A DNA stretch of 64,000 nt, from assembly GCF_014649395.1 (NCBI RefSeq), contig NZ_BMSY01000005.1:496001-560000 (forward strand), given 5' to 3'. Position 1 is the first letter of the stretch; each line of letters opens with the position of its first letter. The DNA is from Streptomyces aureoverticillatus (GTDB lineage: Bacteria; Actinomycetota; Actinomycetes; Streptomycetales; Streptomycetaceae). A model generated the notes under the pieces. That model saw nothing but the letters and a program-made list of their open reading frames with translations, searched no databases and was not told the origin of the DNA. Positions 1-8,471 of this stretch are shown here, piece after piece. A program made the translations under genes and the position numbers.

Positions 1-1011
1 GTACGCGAGCGCGAGGAGCGGGGCGGACGCCCACGAGGCCGCGCGCCGCAGCCCGAGCCGCGCCCGGCTCGGCGGCTTCGACCGCCAGGGCACGTCCGCC
101 TCGGGCAGCACCCGGTTGAGGAGGAGCGCGCAGGCCGTGCCCAGGTCGGCCGGCACGTGCGGGGCGCGGCGGTCGACGTCGACGACGGTGAAGCCGAGCT
201 CGTCCAGCTCGCGGCAGAGGTTGGCGAGCGGCACGAAGTGCAGATGGCGCGGCTGGCGGTAGGACGCCCACCACTTGCCGAGGAGGCGGGCGGAACGGCT
301 CTCCGGGTCCGGCGCCTCGATCAGCAGGTGCCCGCCGGGCCGCAGCACGGTCGCGGCCGCCCGCAGTTCCGCGCGCGGATCCGGCCGGCGTTGCAGGTAG
401 TGGACCATGCTGAGCGCGTCGTACCGCCCCGCGAGGTGCCGGGCGAGCTCGGTGAGGCGGCCGTGGTGGGCCTCCTCGACGCGGCCGCGCCGGACGCCTT
501 CGGCCAGGCCGGGGTCGCTGTCGAGCCCGTCGAAGGCCGTGTACGGCAGCACCTCCTTGGCGGCCGCCGGAAAGCGGGCGCGGCCGGTGCCCACGTCCAG
601 CCAGCTCTCGGGCTCGTCGAACCGGCTCAGCGCGCGCACGCCGGAAAGGTGCCGGGAGCGGCCCGCACCGGCGCGGGCGAGGAGCGCGGCCGCGCCGCCG
701 AGCCCGTGGCACAGGTCCCGCCGCCAGAAGTCCCGGTGGCCGAGGTCCTGCCGGTCGTCGGAGCCGAGCCGGTAGAAGTCCAGGCCCTCGGCGCCGAGCC
801 GGGGGTTCTGGAAGGTGTGGGCGCAGTCCGCGCACCGCTCCAGCGTGAAGCTGCCCGGCTTGCGCTGGATCAGGTCGCCGGTGCGCAGTCGCACCCGCAG
901 GCGGGGCGAGCCACACCACGGGCAGTCGGCGCGGCGCGGTTCGTGGCGGGCGCCGGTTCCGCGGACGCGGCGGGCCGGGCGGCGTTCGGCCGTCTGCTGC
1001 GCGAGGTCCAT
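1..1011 (-). CDS. Class I SAM-dependent methyltransferase with N-terminal zinc ribbon (3' end outside window)
   Basis: The open frame runs off the left edge, so 337 codons are seen and the C terminus is missing. The start ATG is chosen because AGGAG lies 6 nt upstream on the minus strand and there is no in-frame ATG or GTG further up. Residues 30, 33, 60 and 63 are cysteines (DCPWC and CADC), a zinc-ribbon pair. A Rossmann motif I (DVGTGRA) is at about residues 139-145, followed by LRPGGHLLIEAPDPE, typical of class I methyltransferases of the Methyltransf_23/12 type. The zinc ribbon plus methyltransferase order is seen in sugar and cell-envelope methyltransferases, but the substrate cannot be read from this fragment. 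It is divergent from cobT across a 213-bp gap. Confidence 0.75.
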   Translation of the reverse strand, partial: MDLAQQTAERRPARRVRGTGARHEPRRADCPWCGSPRLRVRLRTGDLIQRKPGSFTLERCADCAHTFQNPRLGAEGLDFYRLGSDDRQDLGHRDFWRRDLCHGLGGAAALLARAGAGRSRHLSGVRALSRFDEPESWLDVGTGRARFPAAAKEVLPYTAFDGLDSDPGLAEGVRRGRVEEAHHGRLTELARHLAGRYDALSMVHYLQRRPDPRAELRAAATVLRPGGHLLIEAPDPESRSARLLGKWWASYRQPRHLHFVPLANLCRELDELGFTVVDVDRRAPHVPADLGTACALLLNRVLPEADVPWRSKPPSRARLGLRRAASWASAPLLALAY

Positions 1012-1211
1012 GACGTACTCCTGGATGCGTGCGGCCAGCGATACGACGACGCGGTACGTAAAAGCGATACCGGCAATTCGGTACAAACAGACTGTACGGA
1101 CCGTAAGGGATGCCTCACGTCGATTCAATGACGCTCCGGGACGCCGTGGCGCGCCCGCCGCGCATGGCCCGAGCACGTGGGGCCGTTCGCGCGAACGTCC
1201 GGCCCCGCCGG

Positions 1212-1217
1212 TACTGT
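1212..1217 (+). promoter_or_regulatory. -10 box TACTGT of a probable leaderless cobT promoter
   Basis: TACTGT ends 7 nt before the cobT ATG and no Shine-Dalgarno sequence is visible between them. In actinobacteria a TANNNT box at this distance usually places the transcript start on the start codon. Inferred, not measured. Confidence 0.45.
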
Positions 1218-1224
1218 TCGCCGA

Positions 1225-2310
1225 ATGAGCTCGCTGATTCTCGACGACTTCACCGACCTGATCGAGCGGCCCGACGGCGGGGTGCGCCGTGACGCCGAAG
1301 AGCGCAGGGAGCGCCAGGCCGTGCCGCCCGGGGCGCTGGGCCGCCTCGACGACCTCGCCGAATGGCTGTCGGCGGCGCAGGCCGCGGTCCCGGTCAAGCC
1401 GATCGAGCGGCCGAAGGCCGTGCTGTTCGCGGCCGATCACGGAGTGGCCGAGCTCGGCGTCTCCGCCCGCGCGGCGGGCGGCGCGGCCGAGCTCGTGCGC
1501 GCCGTGCTGGCCGGCGCGAGCCCCGCGGCAGTCCTTGCGCGGCGGCTCGACGTGCCCGTGCGGGTCGTCGACATGGCGCTGGACTGCGACGCGGACGGGC
1601 TGCCCGCCGAGGTCGCCGGGCACCGGGTGCGGCGCGGCTCCGGGCGCATCGACATCGAGGACGCGATGTCGGAGGAGGAGGCCGAGCGGGCGGTGCGGGC
1701 AGGCATCGCGCTCGCCGACGAGGAGGCCGACTCCGGCACGGACCTGATCGTGCTCGGCGACCTCAGTGTCGGCGGTACGACACCGGCGGCGACGCTGATC
1801 GCGGCGCTGTGCGGAACGGACGCCTCCGTCGTCACCGGGCGGGGCGGGGCGCCGATCGACGACCTGGCCTGGATGCGCAAGTGCGCGGCCGTGCGGGACG
1901 CGCTGCGGCGGGCGCGGCCGGTGCTCGGCGACCAGTTGCAGCTGCTCGCGGCGGTGGGCGGGGCCGACCTGGCCGCCATGACCGGGTTCCTGCTGCAGTG
2001 CGCGGTGCGGCGTACGCCGGTGATCCTGGACGGGGTGGTGTCGGCGGCCGCGGCGCTGGTGGCCCAGCGGGTCGCGTTCCGGGCGCCGGACTGGTGGCTC
2101 GCGGGGCACGACAGCGGGGAGCCGGCACAGGCGAAGGCGCTCGACCGGATGGCACTGGAGCCGCTGCTCACGCACGGCGTGAAGGTCGGCGAAGGGGTGG
2201 GGGCGCTCCTGGCCGTGCCGTTGGTGCGGGCCGCCGCCGCCCTGTCCGCGGAGCTCCCCGCGGAGCCCGCCGAACAGCCTGAGGAGCCCGAACAGACCGA
2301 GCAGGGCTAG
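1225..2310 (+). CDS. cobT: Nicotinate-nucleotide-dimethylbenzimidazole phosphoribosyltransferase (CobT)
   Basis: CobT makes alpha-ribazole phosphate from nicotinate mononucleotide and dimethylbenzimidazole for the lower ligand of cobalamin. The 361-aa protein shows the family's DHGV...GVS motif at residues 71-80, GDLSVGGTTPAAT in the middle, and the C-terminal VGEGVGA segment whose glutamate (about residue 323) corresponds to the catalytic base. An acidic tail (PAEPAEQPEEPEQTEQ) follows the fold. The start at 1225 rather than an upstream in-frame ATG at 1177 is supported by the TACTGT box just before it. Its pathway partner cobS is 3.3 kb downstream, separated by membrane protein genes. Confidence 0.9.
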   Translation: MSSLILDDFTDLIERPDGGVRRDAEERRERQAVPPGALGRLDDLAEWLSAAQAAVPVKPIERPKAVLFAADHGVAELGVSARAAGGAAELVRAVLAGASPAAVLARRLDVPVRVVDMALDCDADGLPAEVAGHRVRRGSGRIDIEDAMSEEEAERAVRAGIALADEEADSGTDLIVLGDLSVGGTTPAATLIAALCGTDASVVTGRGGAPIDDLAWMRKCAAVRDALRRARPVLGDQLQLLAAVGGADLAAMTGFLLQCAVRRTPVILDGVVSAAAALVAQRVAFRAPDWWLAGHDSGEPAQAKALDRMALEPLLTHGVKVGEGVGALLAVPLVRAAAALSAELPAEPAEQPEEPEQTEQG

Positions 2311-2353
2311 CGACAGCGGGTTCTGTCGCCCCTTATCACACCGGACTGCCCCA

Positions 2354-2359
2354 TAAGAT
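2354..2359 (+). promoter_or_regulatory. -10 box TAAGAT before the MprF-like gene
   Basis: TAAGAT lies 7 nt before the ATG at 2367, with no ribosome binding site in between; a leaderless promoter is likely. Confidence 0.45.
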
Positions 2360-2366
2360 CCATTTC

Positions 2367-4133
2367 ATGGGAGATGTGCGGGTAGGGGAAGAGCGGGTTC
2401 GGACGTCCACGGTGGGCTCGCGGCGGGGGGCGGCCGTGGCCGTCTGGTATCTGCGTGCCGTCACGTTCGTGAACTTCCTCAGTGCCGCCTGGGTCTCCCT
2501 CGGCCAGGACCTGCGGCGCCACAACACGGAGAACTTCTTCACCCCGTACCTGCTCACCGCGGGCTTCGCCTCCGGCGTCTTCACGATGTTCCTCGCGATC
2601 ACCATGCGGCGCCGGAAACGGGCCGCCTGGATCCTCAACTCCGTACTCAGCGGCCTCTTCCTGCTGCTCTTCGCCTTCGCGATGTGCTTCGCGGAGATCA
2701 GGCAGTACGCGCAGAACTGGGTGTCGCTCGGCCTCACGGCGCTCTTCGTGGCCGCGCTCCTCGTGGGCCGCCGCGAGTTCTACGCGAAGGGCGACCGGTC
2801 GAACCCCAGGCTCGCGGCGGCCGTCGCGGTCGGCGGGCTCCTGGTGACGTCCCTGTTCGCCGCGTTCCTGGTAACCGTCACCAACCACGCCCACGACGAC
2901 TACCGCTCGACGTTCCTCGACCGCTGGCGCTACGGCACGATGCGGCTTGTGTCGCTGGCCGCCGACGACTCCCGGTTCGCCGGGATCGCCACGCCGGGCT
3001 GGGTCAACGTCACCATCAACGTCCTGAGCACGCTGCTGCTCTGCGCCGTCCTGTACGCCGCGTTCCGCTCCCGCAGGGCCGTCGACCCGCTGTCGGAGGA
3101 CGACGAGGCCCGGCTGCGCGCGCTGCTCGACCGGCACGGCGAGCGCGACTCCCTCGGGTACTTCGCGCTGCGCCGCGAGAAGAGCGTGGTGTGGTCACCG
3201 ACGGGCAAGGCGGCGGTGGCGTACCGGGTGGTGAGCGGGGTGTCGCTCGCCTCCGGCGACCCCATCGGCGACCCGGAGGCCTGGCCCGGCGCCATCGAGC
3301 CCTGGCTCGCCGAGGCCCGCGAACACGGCTGGACCCCGGCCGTGATGGGCGCGAGCGAGGAGGCCGGCACCATCTACGCCCGGCACGGACTCGACGCCCT
3401 GGAGCTGGGTGACGAGGCGATCGTCGAGATCAGCGACTTCACCCTGGAGGGCCGGGCCATGCGGACCGTCCGGCAGGCCTACAACCGGGTGAAACGCGCC
3501 GGGTACGAGGTCCGCATCCGCCGCCACCACGACATCCCCGCCGACGAGATGGCGTACCTCTTGGAACGTGCCGACGACTGGCGCGACGGCGCCACCGAGC
3601 GCGGCTTCTCCATGGCGCTCGGCCGGCTCGGCGACCCGGCGGACGGGGAGTGCGTGATGCTGGAGTGCCGGGACGGCCAGGGCGAGCTGCGGGCGGTGCT
3701 CTCCTTCGTGCCCTGGGGGCCGCACGGCCTCTCGCTCGATCTGATGCGGCGCGACCGGGACTCCGAGAACGGCCTGATGGAATTCATGGTCATCGAGCTG
3801 CTCCAGCGCGCCGCGGAGATCCAGATCACGCAGGTGTCACTGAACTTCGCGATGTTCAGGTCGGTCTTCGAGCGTGGCTCGCGGCTCGGCGCGGGCCCGG
3901 TCCTTCGGCTGTGGCGCTCGCTGCTCAGCTTCTTCTCCCGGTGGTGGCAGATCGAGTCGCTGTACCGCGCCAACGCCAAGTACCGGCCCATCTGGGAACC
4001 CCGCTTCCTCCTCTTCGAGAAGAGCGGCGACCTGCTGCGCATCGGCATCGCCTCCGCCCGCGCCGAAGGGTTCCTGGAGGCGCCGGGTTTGCCGAAATGG
4101 CTGCACCGCAAGCACTTGGAGTCCCGACGATGA
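2367..4133 (+). CDS. Membrane protein with phosphatidylglycerol lysyltransferase (DUF2156/MprF C-terminal) domain
   Basis: 588 aa. The N-terminal part (about residues 25-240) holds six or so hydrophobic segments. The C-terminal half (about 255-580) is a DUF2156/LPG_synthase_C domain: it includes GYFALRREKSVVWSPTGKAAVAYRVV, the GDPIGDPE turn and a GNAT-like tail with NFAMFRSVFERGSRLG. In MprF this domain moves an aminoacyl group from tRNA to phosphatidylglycerol. MprF has a longer flippase part than this protein, so lipid aminoacylation is a family inference and the real acceptor may differ. The stop codon overlaps the next start (ATGA), which indicates translational coupling to the rhomboid-like gene. 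Confidence 0.75.
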   Translation: MGDVRVGEERVRTSTVGSRRGAAVAVWYLRAVTFVNFLSAAWVSLGQDLRRHNTENFFTPYLLTAGFASGVFTMFLAITMRRRKRAAWILNSVLSGLFLLLFAFAMCFAEIRQYAQNWVSLGLTALFVAALLVGRREFYAKGDRSNPRLAAAVAVGGLLVTSLFAAFLVTVTNHAHDDYRSTFLDRWRYGTMRLVSLAADDSRFAGIATPGWVNVTINVLSTLLLCAVLYAAFRSRRAVDPLSEDDEARLRALLDRHGERDSLGYFALRREKSVVWSPTGKAAVAYRVVSGVSLASGDPIGDPEAWPGAIEPWLAEAREHGWTPAVMGASEEAGTIYARHGLDALELGDEAIVEISDFTLEGRAMRTVRQAYNRVKRAGYEVRIRRHHDIPADEMAYLLERADDWRDGATERGFSMALGRLGDPADGECVMLECRDGQGELRAVLSFVPWGPHGLSLDLMRRDRDSENGLMEFMVIELLQRAAEIQITQVSLNFAMFRSVFERGSRLGAGPVLRLWRSLLSFFSRWWQIESLYRANAKYRPIWEPRFLLFEKSGDLLRIGIASARAEGFLEAPGLPKWLHRKHLESRR

Positions 4134-4846
4134 GCACCGTGTCCCGGCTGGCCCGTGCCGAGTGGGGGCCGCTGTACGCCACCGTGCGGGGCGCACTCGT
4201 CGCCCGCCGCTGGCGCGCGATCCCGACGACGCTGGCCGCCGTCTGCCTGACGGCGGTGTTCCAGTACGTGCAGAACCAGTCCTGGGGCTACCAGTTCGTG
4301 CAGAACGTCGGCTGCGTACGGGCCGAGGACCCGCTGTGGCTCGCGCTGCTGCGCACCCCGCTGTCGCTCTTCGTGCCCGCGCTCGACCTGCCGGTGTGGG
4401 GCGCCCTCGCGCAGATCCTGCTGGTCTTCGGCATCGCGGAGATCTGCCTGGGCTGGTGGCGCACGCTCGTCATCGGGTACGTGGCGACGCTGGCGGGCAC
4501 GCTGTACGCGCGCGTGGGCATCGCGTTGGGCTACGACAACTGGTTCGGGCTCCCCGCGTCCGACGCGCAGGTCGTGGACACCGGCCCGTCGGCGGCGGTG
4601 GTCGGGCTCGCGGTGTTCGTGTGCTGGCGCCACCGGGCGTACGTCACGGCGGCGCTGGTGGTCGTGCTGATGGTCGTCGAGGTGCTGTTCAAGAACAACC
4701 TCGCGGGCAAGGAGCACCTGGCGGCCATCGGGGCGGTCCTCGTGCTGTGCCTGCTGTCCGACGTACGTCACCGGGGGCGCGGCGGACGTTCCGGTTCCGG
4801 CCGCTCCGGCACCGCCGGGTCCGGTTTGCCGCCGATCAGGTCCTGA
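4130..4846 (+). CDS. Rhomboid-like integral membrane protein
   Basis: 238 aa with about six hydrophobic segments. GPSAA (Ser154) and the later KEHLAA (His196) have the order and spacing of the rhomboid serine-histidine dyad (GxSx ... H), so an intramembrane protease-like fold is suggested; activity is not proven and the usual GxSG is not perfect. The start codon overlaps the upstream stop by 4 bp, so it is probably made together with the MprF-like protein. The last 26 codons, a Gly/Ser/Arg-rich tail, overlap the convergent gene at 4768-5550 by 79 bp. Confidence 0.65.
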   Translation: MSTVSRLARAEWGPLYATVRGALVARRWRAIPTTLAAVCLTAVFQYVQNQSWGYQFVQNVGCVRAEDPLWLALLRTPLSLFVPALDLPVWGALAQILLVFGIAEICLGWWRTLVIGYVATLAGTLYARVGIALGYDNWFGLPASDAQVVDTGPSAAVVGLAVFVCWRHRAYVTAALVVVLMVVEVLFKNNLAGKEHLAAIGAVLVLCLLSDVRHRGRGGRSGSGRSGTAGSGLPPIRS

Positions 4847-5550
4847 AACCTGCGCCGCGGCCCCGTCCAGCGGCGGTCGTGGCGGAACGCGCGCAGGCCG
4901 GCGCGGGCCCGCGCGCGGGGGCGGTTGCGGTAGAACCTGCGCGCCCACGCCGAGCCCGGGCGGGCCAGGCGGACCGCGCCGACCAGCGCGACGAACGGCA
5001 CCACCATCCCGATCAGGGCCGTGCGCAGCTTGCCCTTGGCCAGCGCGATCACGGCGAAGCCGCAGTTCAGGGTGATGTTCAGGGCGAACGCGACGCGGTC
5101 GTGGCGCTCGTCCGCGGTGAGCTCGTTCACGCCGAGCGGGCTGAAGCCGGTGAGGATCAGCACGACCAGGGCCGTCGTGAGGACCACGACCTCCACGCTC
5201 TTGCGGCCCTGCTCGCTCCAGTAGACGTCGTCCAGGTGCAGGATCAGGGCGAACTCGTCCAGGACCAGGCCCGCGCCCAGGCCGAAGATGACCGCCGCGC
5301 ACATCGACCCGAGGCTGTGCCGTCCCGCGGCGACCGCCCAGAAACCGCCGACCAGCATCAGGAAGATGCCCGGCACGACGTGGTGGACGTGGACGTCGCC
5401 CGTCTTGATGTTGCGGAACGGGCCCTTCCCGGCGCGGATGAGGCGCGTGATGGTCCGGGTGACCAGGAAGGACCCCACGAAGGCGACCAGCGCGAGCAGC
5501 AGGGGCAGCTTGCCCGGCTCCACGATGTCCCGGTACCACCAGTCGGTCAT
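4768..5550 (-). CDS. Conserved integral membrane protein of unknown function
   Basis: 260 aa. Hydrophobic segments occur near residues 13-32, 58-78, 83-105, 122-142 and 165-200. Between the first two is a histidine-rich DVHVHHVVPGIF loop and, after the third, a DEFALILHLDDVYW segment; the conserved His and acidic residues could bind metal, but I do not recognise a characterised family. The C terminus (after residue 200) is Arg/Pro rich and soluble. It is convergent with the rhomboid-like gene and overlaps its 3' end. Confidence 0.65.
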   Translation of the reverse strand: MTDWWYRDIVEPGKLPLLLALVAFVGSFLVTRTITRLIRAGKGPFRNIKTGDVHVHHVVPGIFLMLVGGFWAVAAGRHSLGSMCAAVIFGLGAGLVLDEFALILHLDDVYWSEQGRKSVEVVVLTTALVVLILTGFSPLGVNELTADERHDRVAFALNITLNCGFAVIALAKGKLRTALIGMVVPFVALVGAVRLARPGSAWARRFYRNRPRARARAGLRAFRHDRRWTGPRRRFQDLIGGKPDPAVPERPEPERPPRPR

Positions 5551-5645
5551 GGGGCCATCTTCCGTTTCGTCCAGGGCCTTCGCATTCGTCCCGGGGCCTT
5601 CTCAGGGTGGACCACGCCCGCGTCCCGGCGTCCCGCGCCCCCGGG

Positions 5646-5651
5646 TAACCT
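5646..5651 (+). promoter_or_regulatory. -10 box TAACCT before cobS
   Basis: TAACCT ends 6 nt before the cobS ATG and there is no Shine-Dalgarno match; leaderless start inferred. Confidence 0.4.
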
Positions 5652-5657
5652 CACCGG

Positions 5658-6452
5658 ATGCCCAGACCCACCCCCGCCGACGGCCTCCGGTTCGCCTTCG
5701 GGACGCTGACCGTGGTCCCGGTCCGGGTGCGGAGGTGGGACCGGGAAGCCGCCCGCGCGGGCATGCTGTGCGCCCCGCTCGCGGGGCTCGCCGTGGGCCT
5801 GGCCGCCGCCGCGGCGGGCTCGGCCCTCCTCGCCCTCGGCGCGAGCCCCCTGCTCGCCGCCGTCGCCGCCGTCGCCGTGCCGGCCGCGGGCACCCGGGGG
5901 CTCCATCTGGACGGTCTCGCCGACATCGCCGACGGCCTCGGCAGCGGCAAGGACGCCGACGGCGCCCTGCGCGTGATGAAGCAGTCCGACATCGGCCCGT
6001 TCGGCGTGATCACCCTCGTGCTCGTGCTGTTCGCCCAGGTGGCGGCCCTCGCAGAGCTGTACGACGAGAGCTGGACGCACGGCGCCACCGGCACCCTGCT
6101 CGCCGCCGCCACGGCCCGCCTCGCCCTCACCCTCGCCGCCCGCACGGGCGTCCCCCCGGCCCGCCCGGAGGGCCTGGGCGCCGCGGTCGCGGGCACCGTG
6201 CCGACCCGGGGAGCGGTCACCGTCCTCGTCGCCGTCACGGCGGCGGCAGCGGCAGCGGGCCTGCCCGGCGGCGTACCCCGCATGATCCAGCACGCCGCCG
6301 CCGTCCTGCTGGCCTGCGCCGCGGCCCAGTTGCTCCTGCGCCATTGCCTGCGCCGCTTCGGCGGCGTCACCGGCGACGTCTTCGGCGGACTCGCCGAAAC
6401 CGCCGCCACCACCGTCCTCCTTGTGCTCACCCTCGGCCAACACGCACAGTGA
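5658..6452 (+). CDS. cobS: Adenosylcobinamide-GDP ribazoletransferase (CobS)
   Basis: CobS joins adenosylcobinamide-GDP with alpha-ribazole (phosphate) in the membrane, the last step of cobalamin assembly. The 264-aa protein is nearly all hydrophobic helices. The family's signature HLDGLADIADGLGSGKD is at about residues 78-94, with the acidic residues that bind metal, and the usual KQSDIGPFGV follows at about 110. RFGGVTGDVFGG near the C terminus is also characteristic. It uses alpha-ribazole phosphate from CobT, encoded at 1225-2310. Confidence 0.9.
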   Translation: MPRPTPADGLRFAFGTLTVVPVRVRRWDREAARAGMLCAPLAGLAVGLAAAAAGSALLALGASPLLAAVAAVAVPAAGTRGLHLDGLADIADGLGSGKDADGALRVMKQSDIGPFGVITLVLVLFAQVAALAELYDESWTHGATGTLLAAATARLALTLAARTGVPPARPEGLGAAVAGTVPTRGAVTVLVAVTAAAAAAGLPGGVPRMIQHAAAVLLACAAAQLLLRHCLRRFGGVTGDVFGGLAETAATTVLLVLTLGQHAQ

Positions 6453-6554
6453 GGCGCACCGCAACACTTACGGGCGTAGGCTCGCGAGGGGCTTACCACC
6501 CAAAAGCCCGCAAGAACTTGAGAAAACCTCCAAAGAAAGAGGGACTTCAGCACC

Positions 6555-8129
6555 GTGACTGCTCTGACTCTCAGCACCGCCGCCGCGCCCGGCCTGCGCG
6601 CCGACGCGATCGTCGTCGGTGTCGCGAAGGGCGCCAAGGGACCGGTCGTGGCCCCCGGCGCCGAGTCCGTGGACAAGGCGTACGACGGCAAGCTCGCTTC
6701 CGTCCTGGAGACCCTCGGCGCCTCCGGCGGCGAGGGCGAGGTGACGAAGCTGCCCGCGCCGTCCGGTTTCAAGGCGCCCGTCGTCCTGGCAGTCGGCCTC
6801 GGCGCGGTCCCCGAGAAGGACGCGACGTACGACGCCGAGGTGCTGCGCCGCGCCGCCGGTGTCGCCGCCCGGGCCCTCGCGGGCACCAAGAAGGCGGGCT
6901 TCGCGCTGCCCGTCGACGACGCGGGACACGCGGGCGCGATCGCGGAGGGCGCGCTCCTCGGTGCGTACTCCTTCGACGCCTACAAGGGCAACGGCAGCAA
7001 CGGCGCCAAGGCGGCCAAGTCCGCCAAGGGCAAGGGCGGCAAGGCCGACAAGGACGAGAAGGGCGGCAAGGCGCCGCTCGCCGACGTCGCGCTGCTCGGT
7101 GCCAAGCCGCGCGACAAGGCCCACAAGGCCGCCGTCGAGCGCGCGATCGCCGTCTCCGAAGAGCTCAACCGCGCCCGCGACCTGATCAACACCCCGCCGA
7201 ACGACCTCAACCCGGAGGCCTTCGCCGCGGTCGCCACCGCCGCCGCCAAGGAGCACGGCGTCAAGATCCAGGTGCTGGACGAGAAGGCGCTCGCCAAGGG
7301 CGGCTTCGGCGGCATCCTCGGCGTCGGCGTGGGCTCCGACGCCCCGCCGCGGCTGGTGAAGCTCTCGTACACGTCGGCCAAGGCCAAGAAGCACCTCGCC
7401 TTCGTCGGCAAGGGCATCACGTACGACTCGGGCGGCATCTCGCTGAAGCCCGCCGGTCACAACGAGACCATGAAGTGCGACATGAGCGGCGCCGCCGCCG
7501 TGTTCGCGGCCGTGATCTCCGCCGCCCGGCTCGGCCTCGAGGTCAACGTCACCGGCTGGCTCGCGCTCGCCGAGAACATGCCGTCCGGCTCCGCCACCCG
7601 CCCCGGCGACGTCCTTCGGATGTACAGCGGCAAGACGGTGGAGGTCCTGAACACCGACGCCGAGGGCCGTCTGGTGCTCGCCGACGCCCTCACCAAGGCG
7701 TCCGAGGACAAGCCCGACGCGATCGTCGACGTGGCCACGCTGACCGGCGCCATGATGATGGCCCTGGGCGGCCGCACCTTCGGCATCATGGCCAACGACG
7801 ACGCCTTCCGCACCTCGGTCCACGAGATCGCGGAGGAGGTCGGCGAGCCGTCCTGGCCGATGCCGATGCCGGAGCACCTGCGCAAGGGCATGGACTCCCC
7901 CACCGCCGACATCGCCAACATGGGTGAGCGGATGGGCGGCGGCCTGGTCGCGGGCCTGTTCCTGAAGGAGTTCGTCGGCGAGGGCATCGCCTGGGCCCAC
8001 CTGGACATCGCGGGCCCGGCCTACAACGAGTCCGCCCCCTTCGGCTATACCCCCAAGGGCGGCACCGGTTCCGCGGTGCGCACCCTGGTGCGCCTCGCGG
8101 AGCGCACGGCCGCGGGCGACCTCGGCTGA
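6555..8129 (+). CDS. pepA: Leucyl aminopeptidase (peptidase family M17)
   Basis: Cytoplasmic two-metal aminopeptidase that removes N-terminal residues from peptides. 524 aa, starting at GTG. The M17 signature NTDAEGRL is at residues 366-373, and the first metal and catalytic segment VGKGITYDSGGISLKP precedes it. The N-terminal macro-like domain is followed by an unusual Lys/Gly/Ala-rich stretch (about residues 145-175) that is not part of the usual fold and is probably a flexible linker. No close partner gene; a strong hairpin follows the stop. Confidence 0.93.
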   Translation: MTALTLSTAAAPGLRADAIVVGVAKGAKGPVVAPGAESVDKAYDGKLASVLETLGASGGEGEVTKLPAPSGFKAPVVLAVGLGAVPEKDATYDAEVLRRAAGVAARALAGTKKAGFALPVDDAGHAGAIAEGALLGAYSFDAYKGNGSNGAKAAKSAKGKGGKADKDEKGGKAPLADVALLGAKPRDKAHKAAVERAIAVSEELNRARDLINTPPNDLNPEAFAAVATAAAKEHGVKIQVLDEKALAKGGFGGILGVGVGSDAPPRLVKLSYTSAKAKKHLAFVGKGITYDSGGISLKPAGHNETMKCDMSGAAAVFAAVISAARLGLEVNVTGWLALAENMPSGSATRPGDVLRMYSGKTVEVLNTDAEGRLVLADALTKASEDKPDAIVDVATLTGAMMMALGGRTFGIMANDDAFRTSVHEIAEEVGEPSWPMPMPEHLRKGMDSPTADIANMGERMGGGLVAGLFLKEFVGEGIAWAHLDIAGPAYNESAPFGYTPKGGTGSAVRTLVRLAERTAAGDLG

Positions 8130-8138
8130 TTCGTACGC

Positions 8139-8181
8139 CGCGTACGGCCCCGGGAGGCCCTCGTCCCCGGGGCCGTACGCG
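8139..8181 (+). terminator. Hairpin downstream of pepA
   Basis: Two 16-nt arms (8139-8154 and 8166-8181) pair perfectly around an 11-nt loop, 9 nt after the pepA stop. There is no long T run, as is usual for Streptomyces terminators. Confidence 0.75.
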
Positions 8182-8198
8182 TGGACCCATGCGTCGAC

Positions 8199-8265
8199 GT
8201 ACGAAGTAGCGTACGAAGCGGCGTACGAAGATTTCGCTGTCAACGAAATCCGTACGTTCGTACGC
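8199..8265. repeat. Tandem CGTACGAAG repeats and nested hairpin between pepA and lpdA
   Basis: CGTACGAAG occurs three times at 11-12 bp spacing (about 8199-8230). The last copy forms the left arm of a nested hairpin: GCGTACGAA (8221-8229) pairs with TTCGTACGC (8257-8265), and inside it GATTTCG (8230-8236) pairs with CGAAATC (8244-8250). The rest of the 342-bp gap (8130-8471) holds the pepA terminator, these repeats and presumably the lpdA promoter; no gene is seen. Confidence 0.6.
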
Positions 8266-8471
8266 GGCCCTGACCCCCCGCTACGGGCGATCAGCCCGCC
8301 CCGCGCCCGGCCCGGCGTCCCGCCTGTCGCCGACAAGTGCGAAGATGGGTTCTCGGCAGGACAGGGCCCCCACCAAAGGGCCGAAGAAGAGCGGCCGAAT
8401 ACCAGCCGACCGACCGGTCGTCCCCGGTAAGAGGGGTCCGGCGCACGGCGCACATGCATGGAGGACGTGAC

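Noticed and set aside
3479..5539. Open frame crossing three genes on the minus strand
   Set aside because: It is out of frame with the well-formed membrane protein genes and has no domain.
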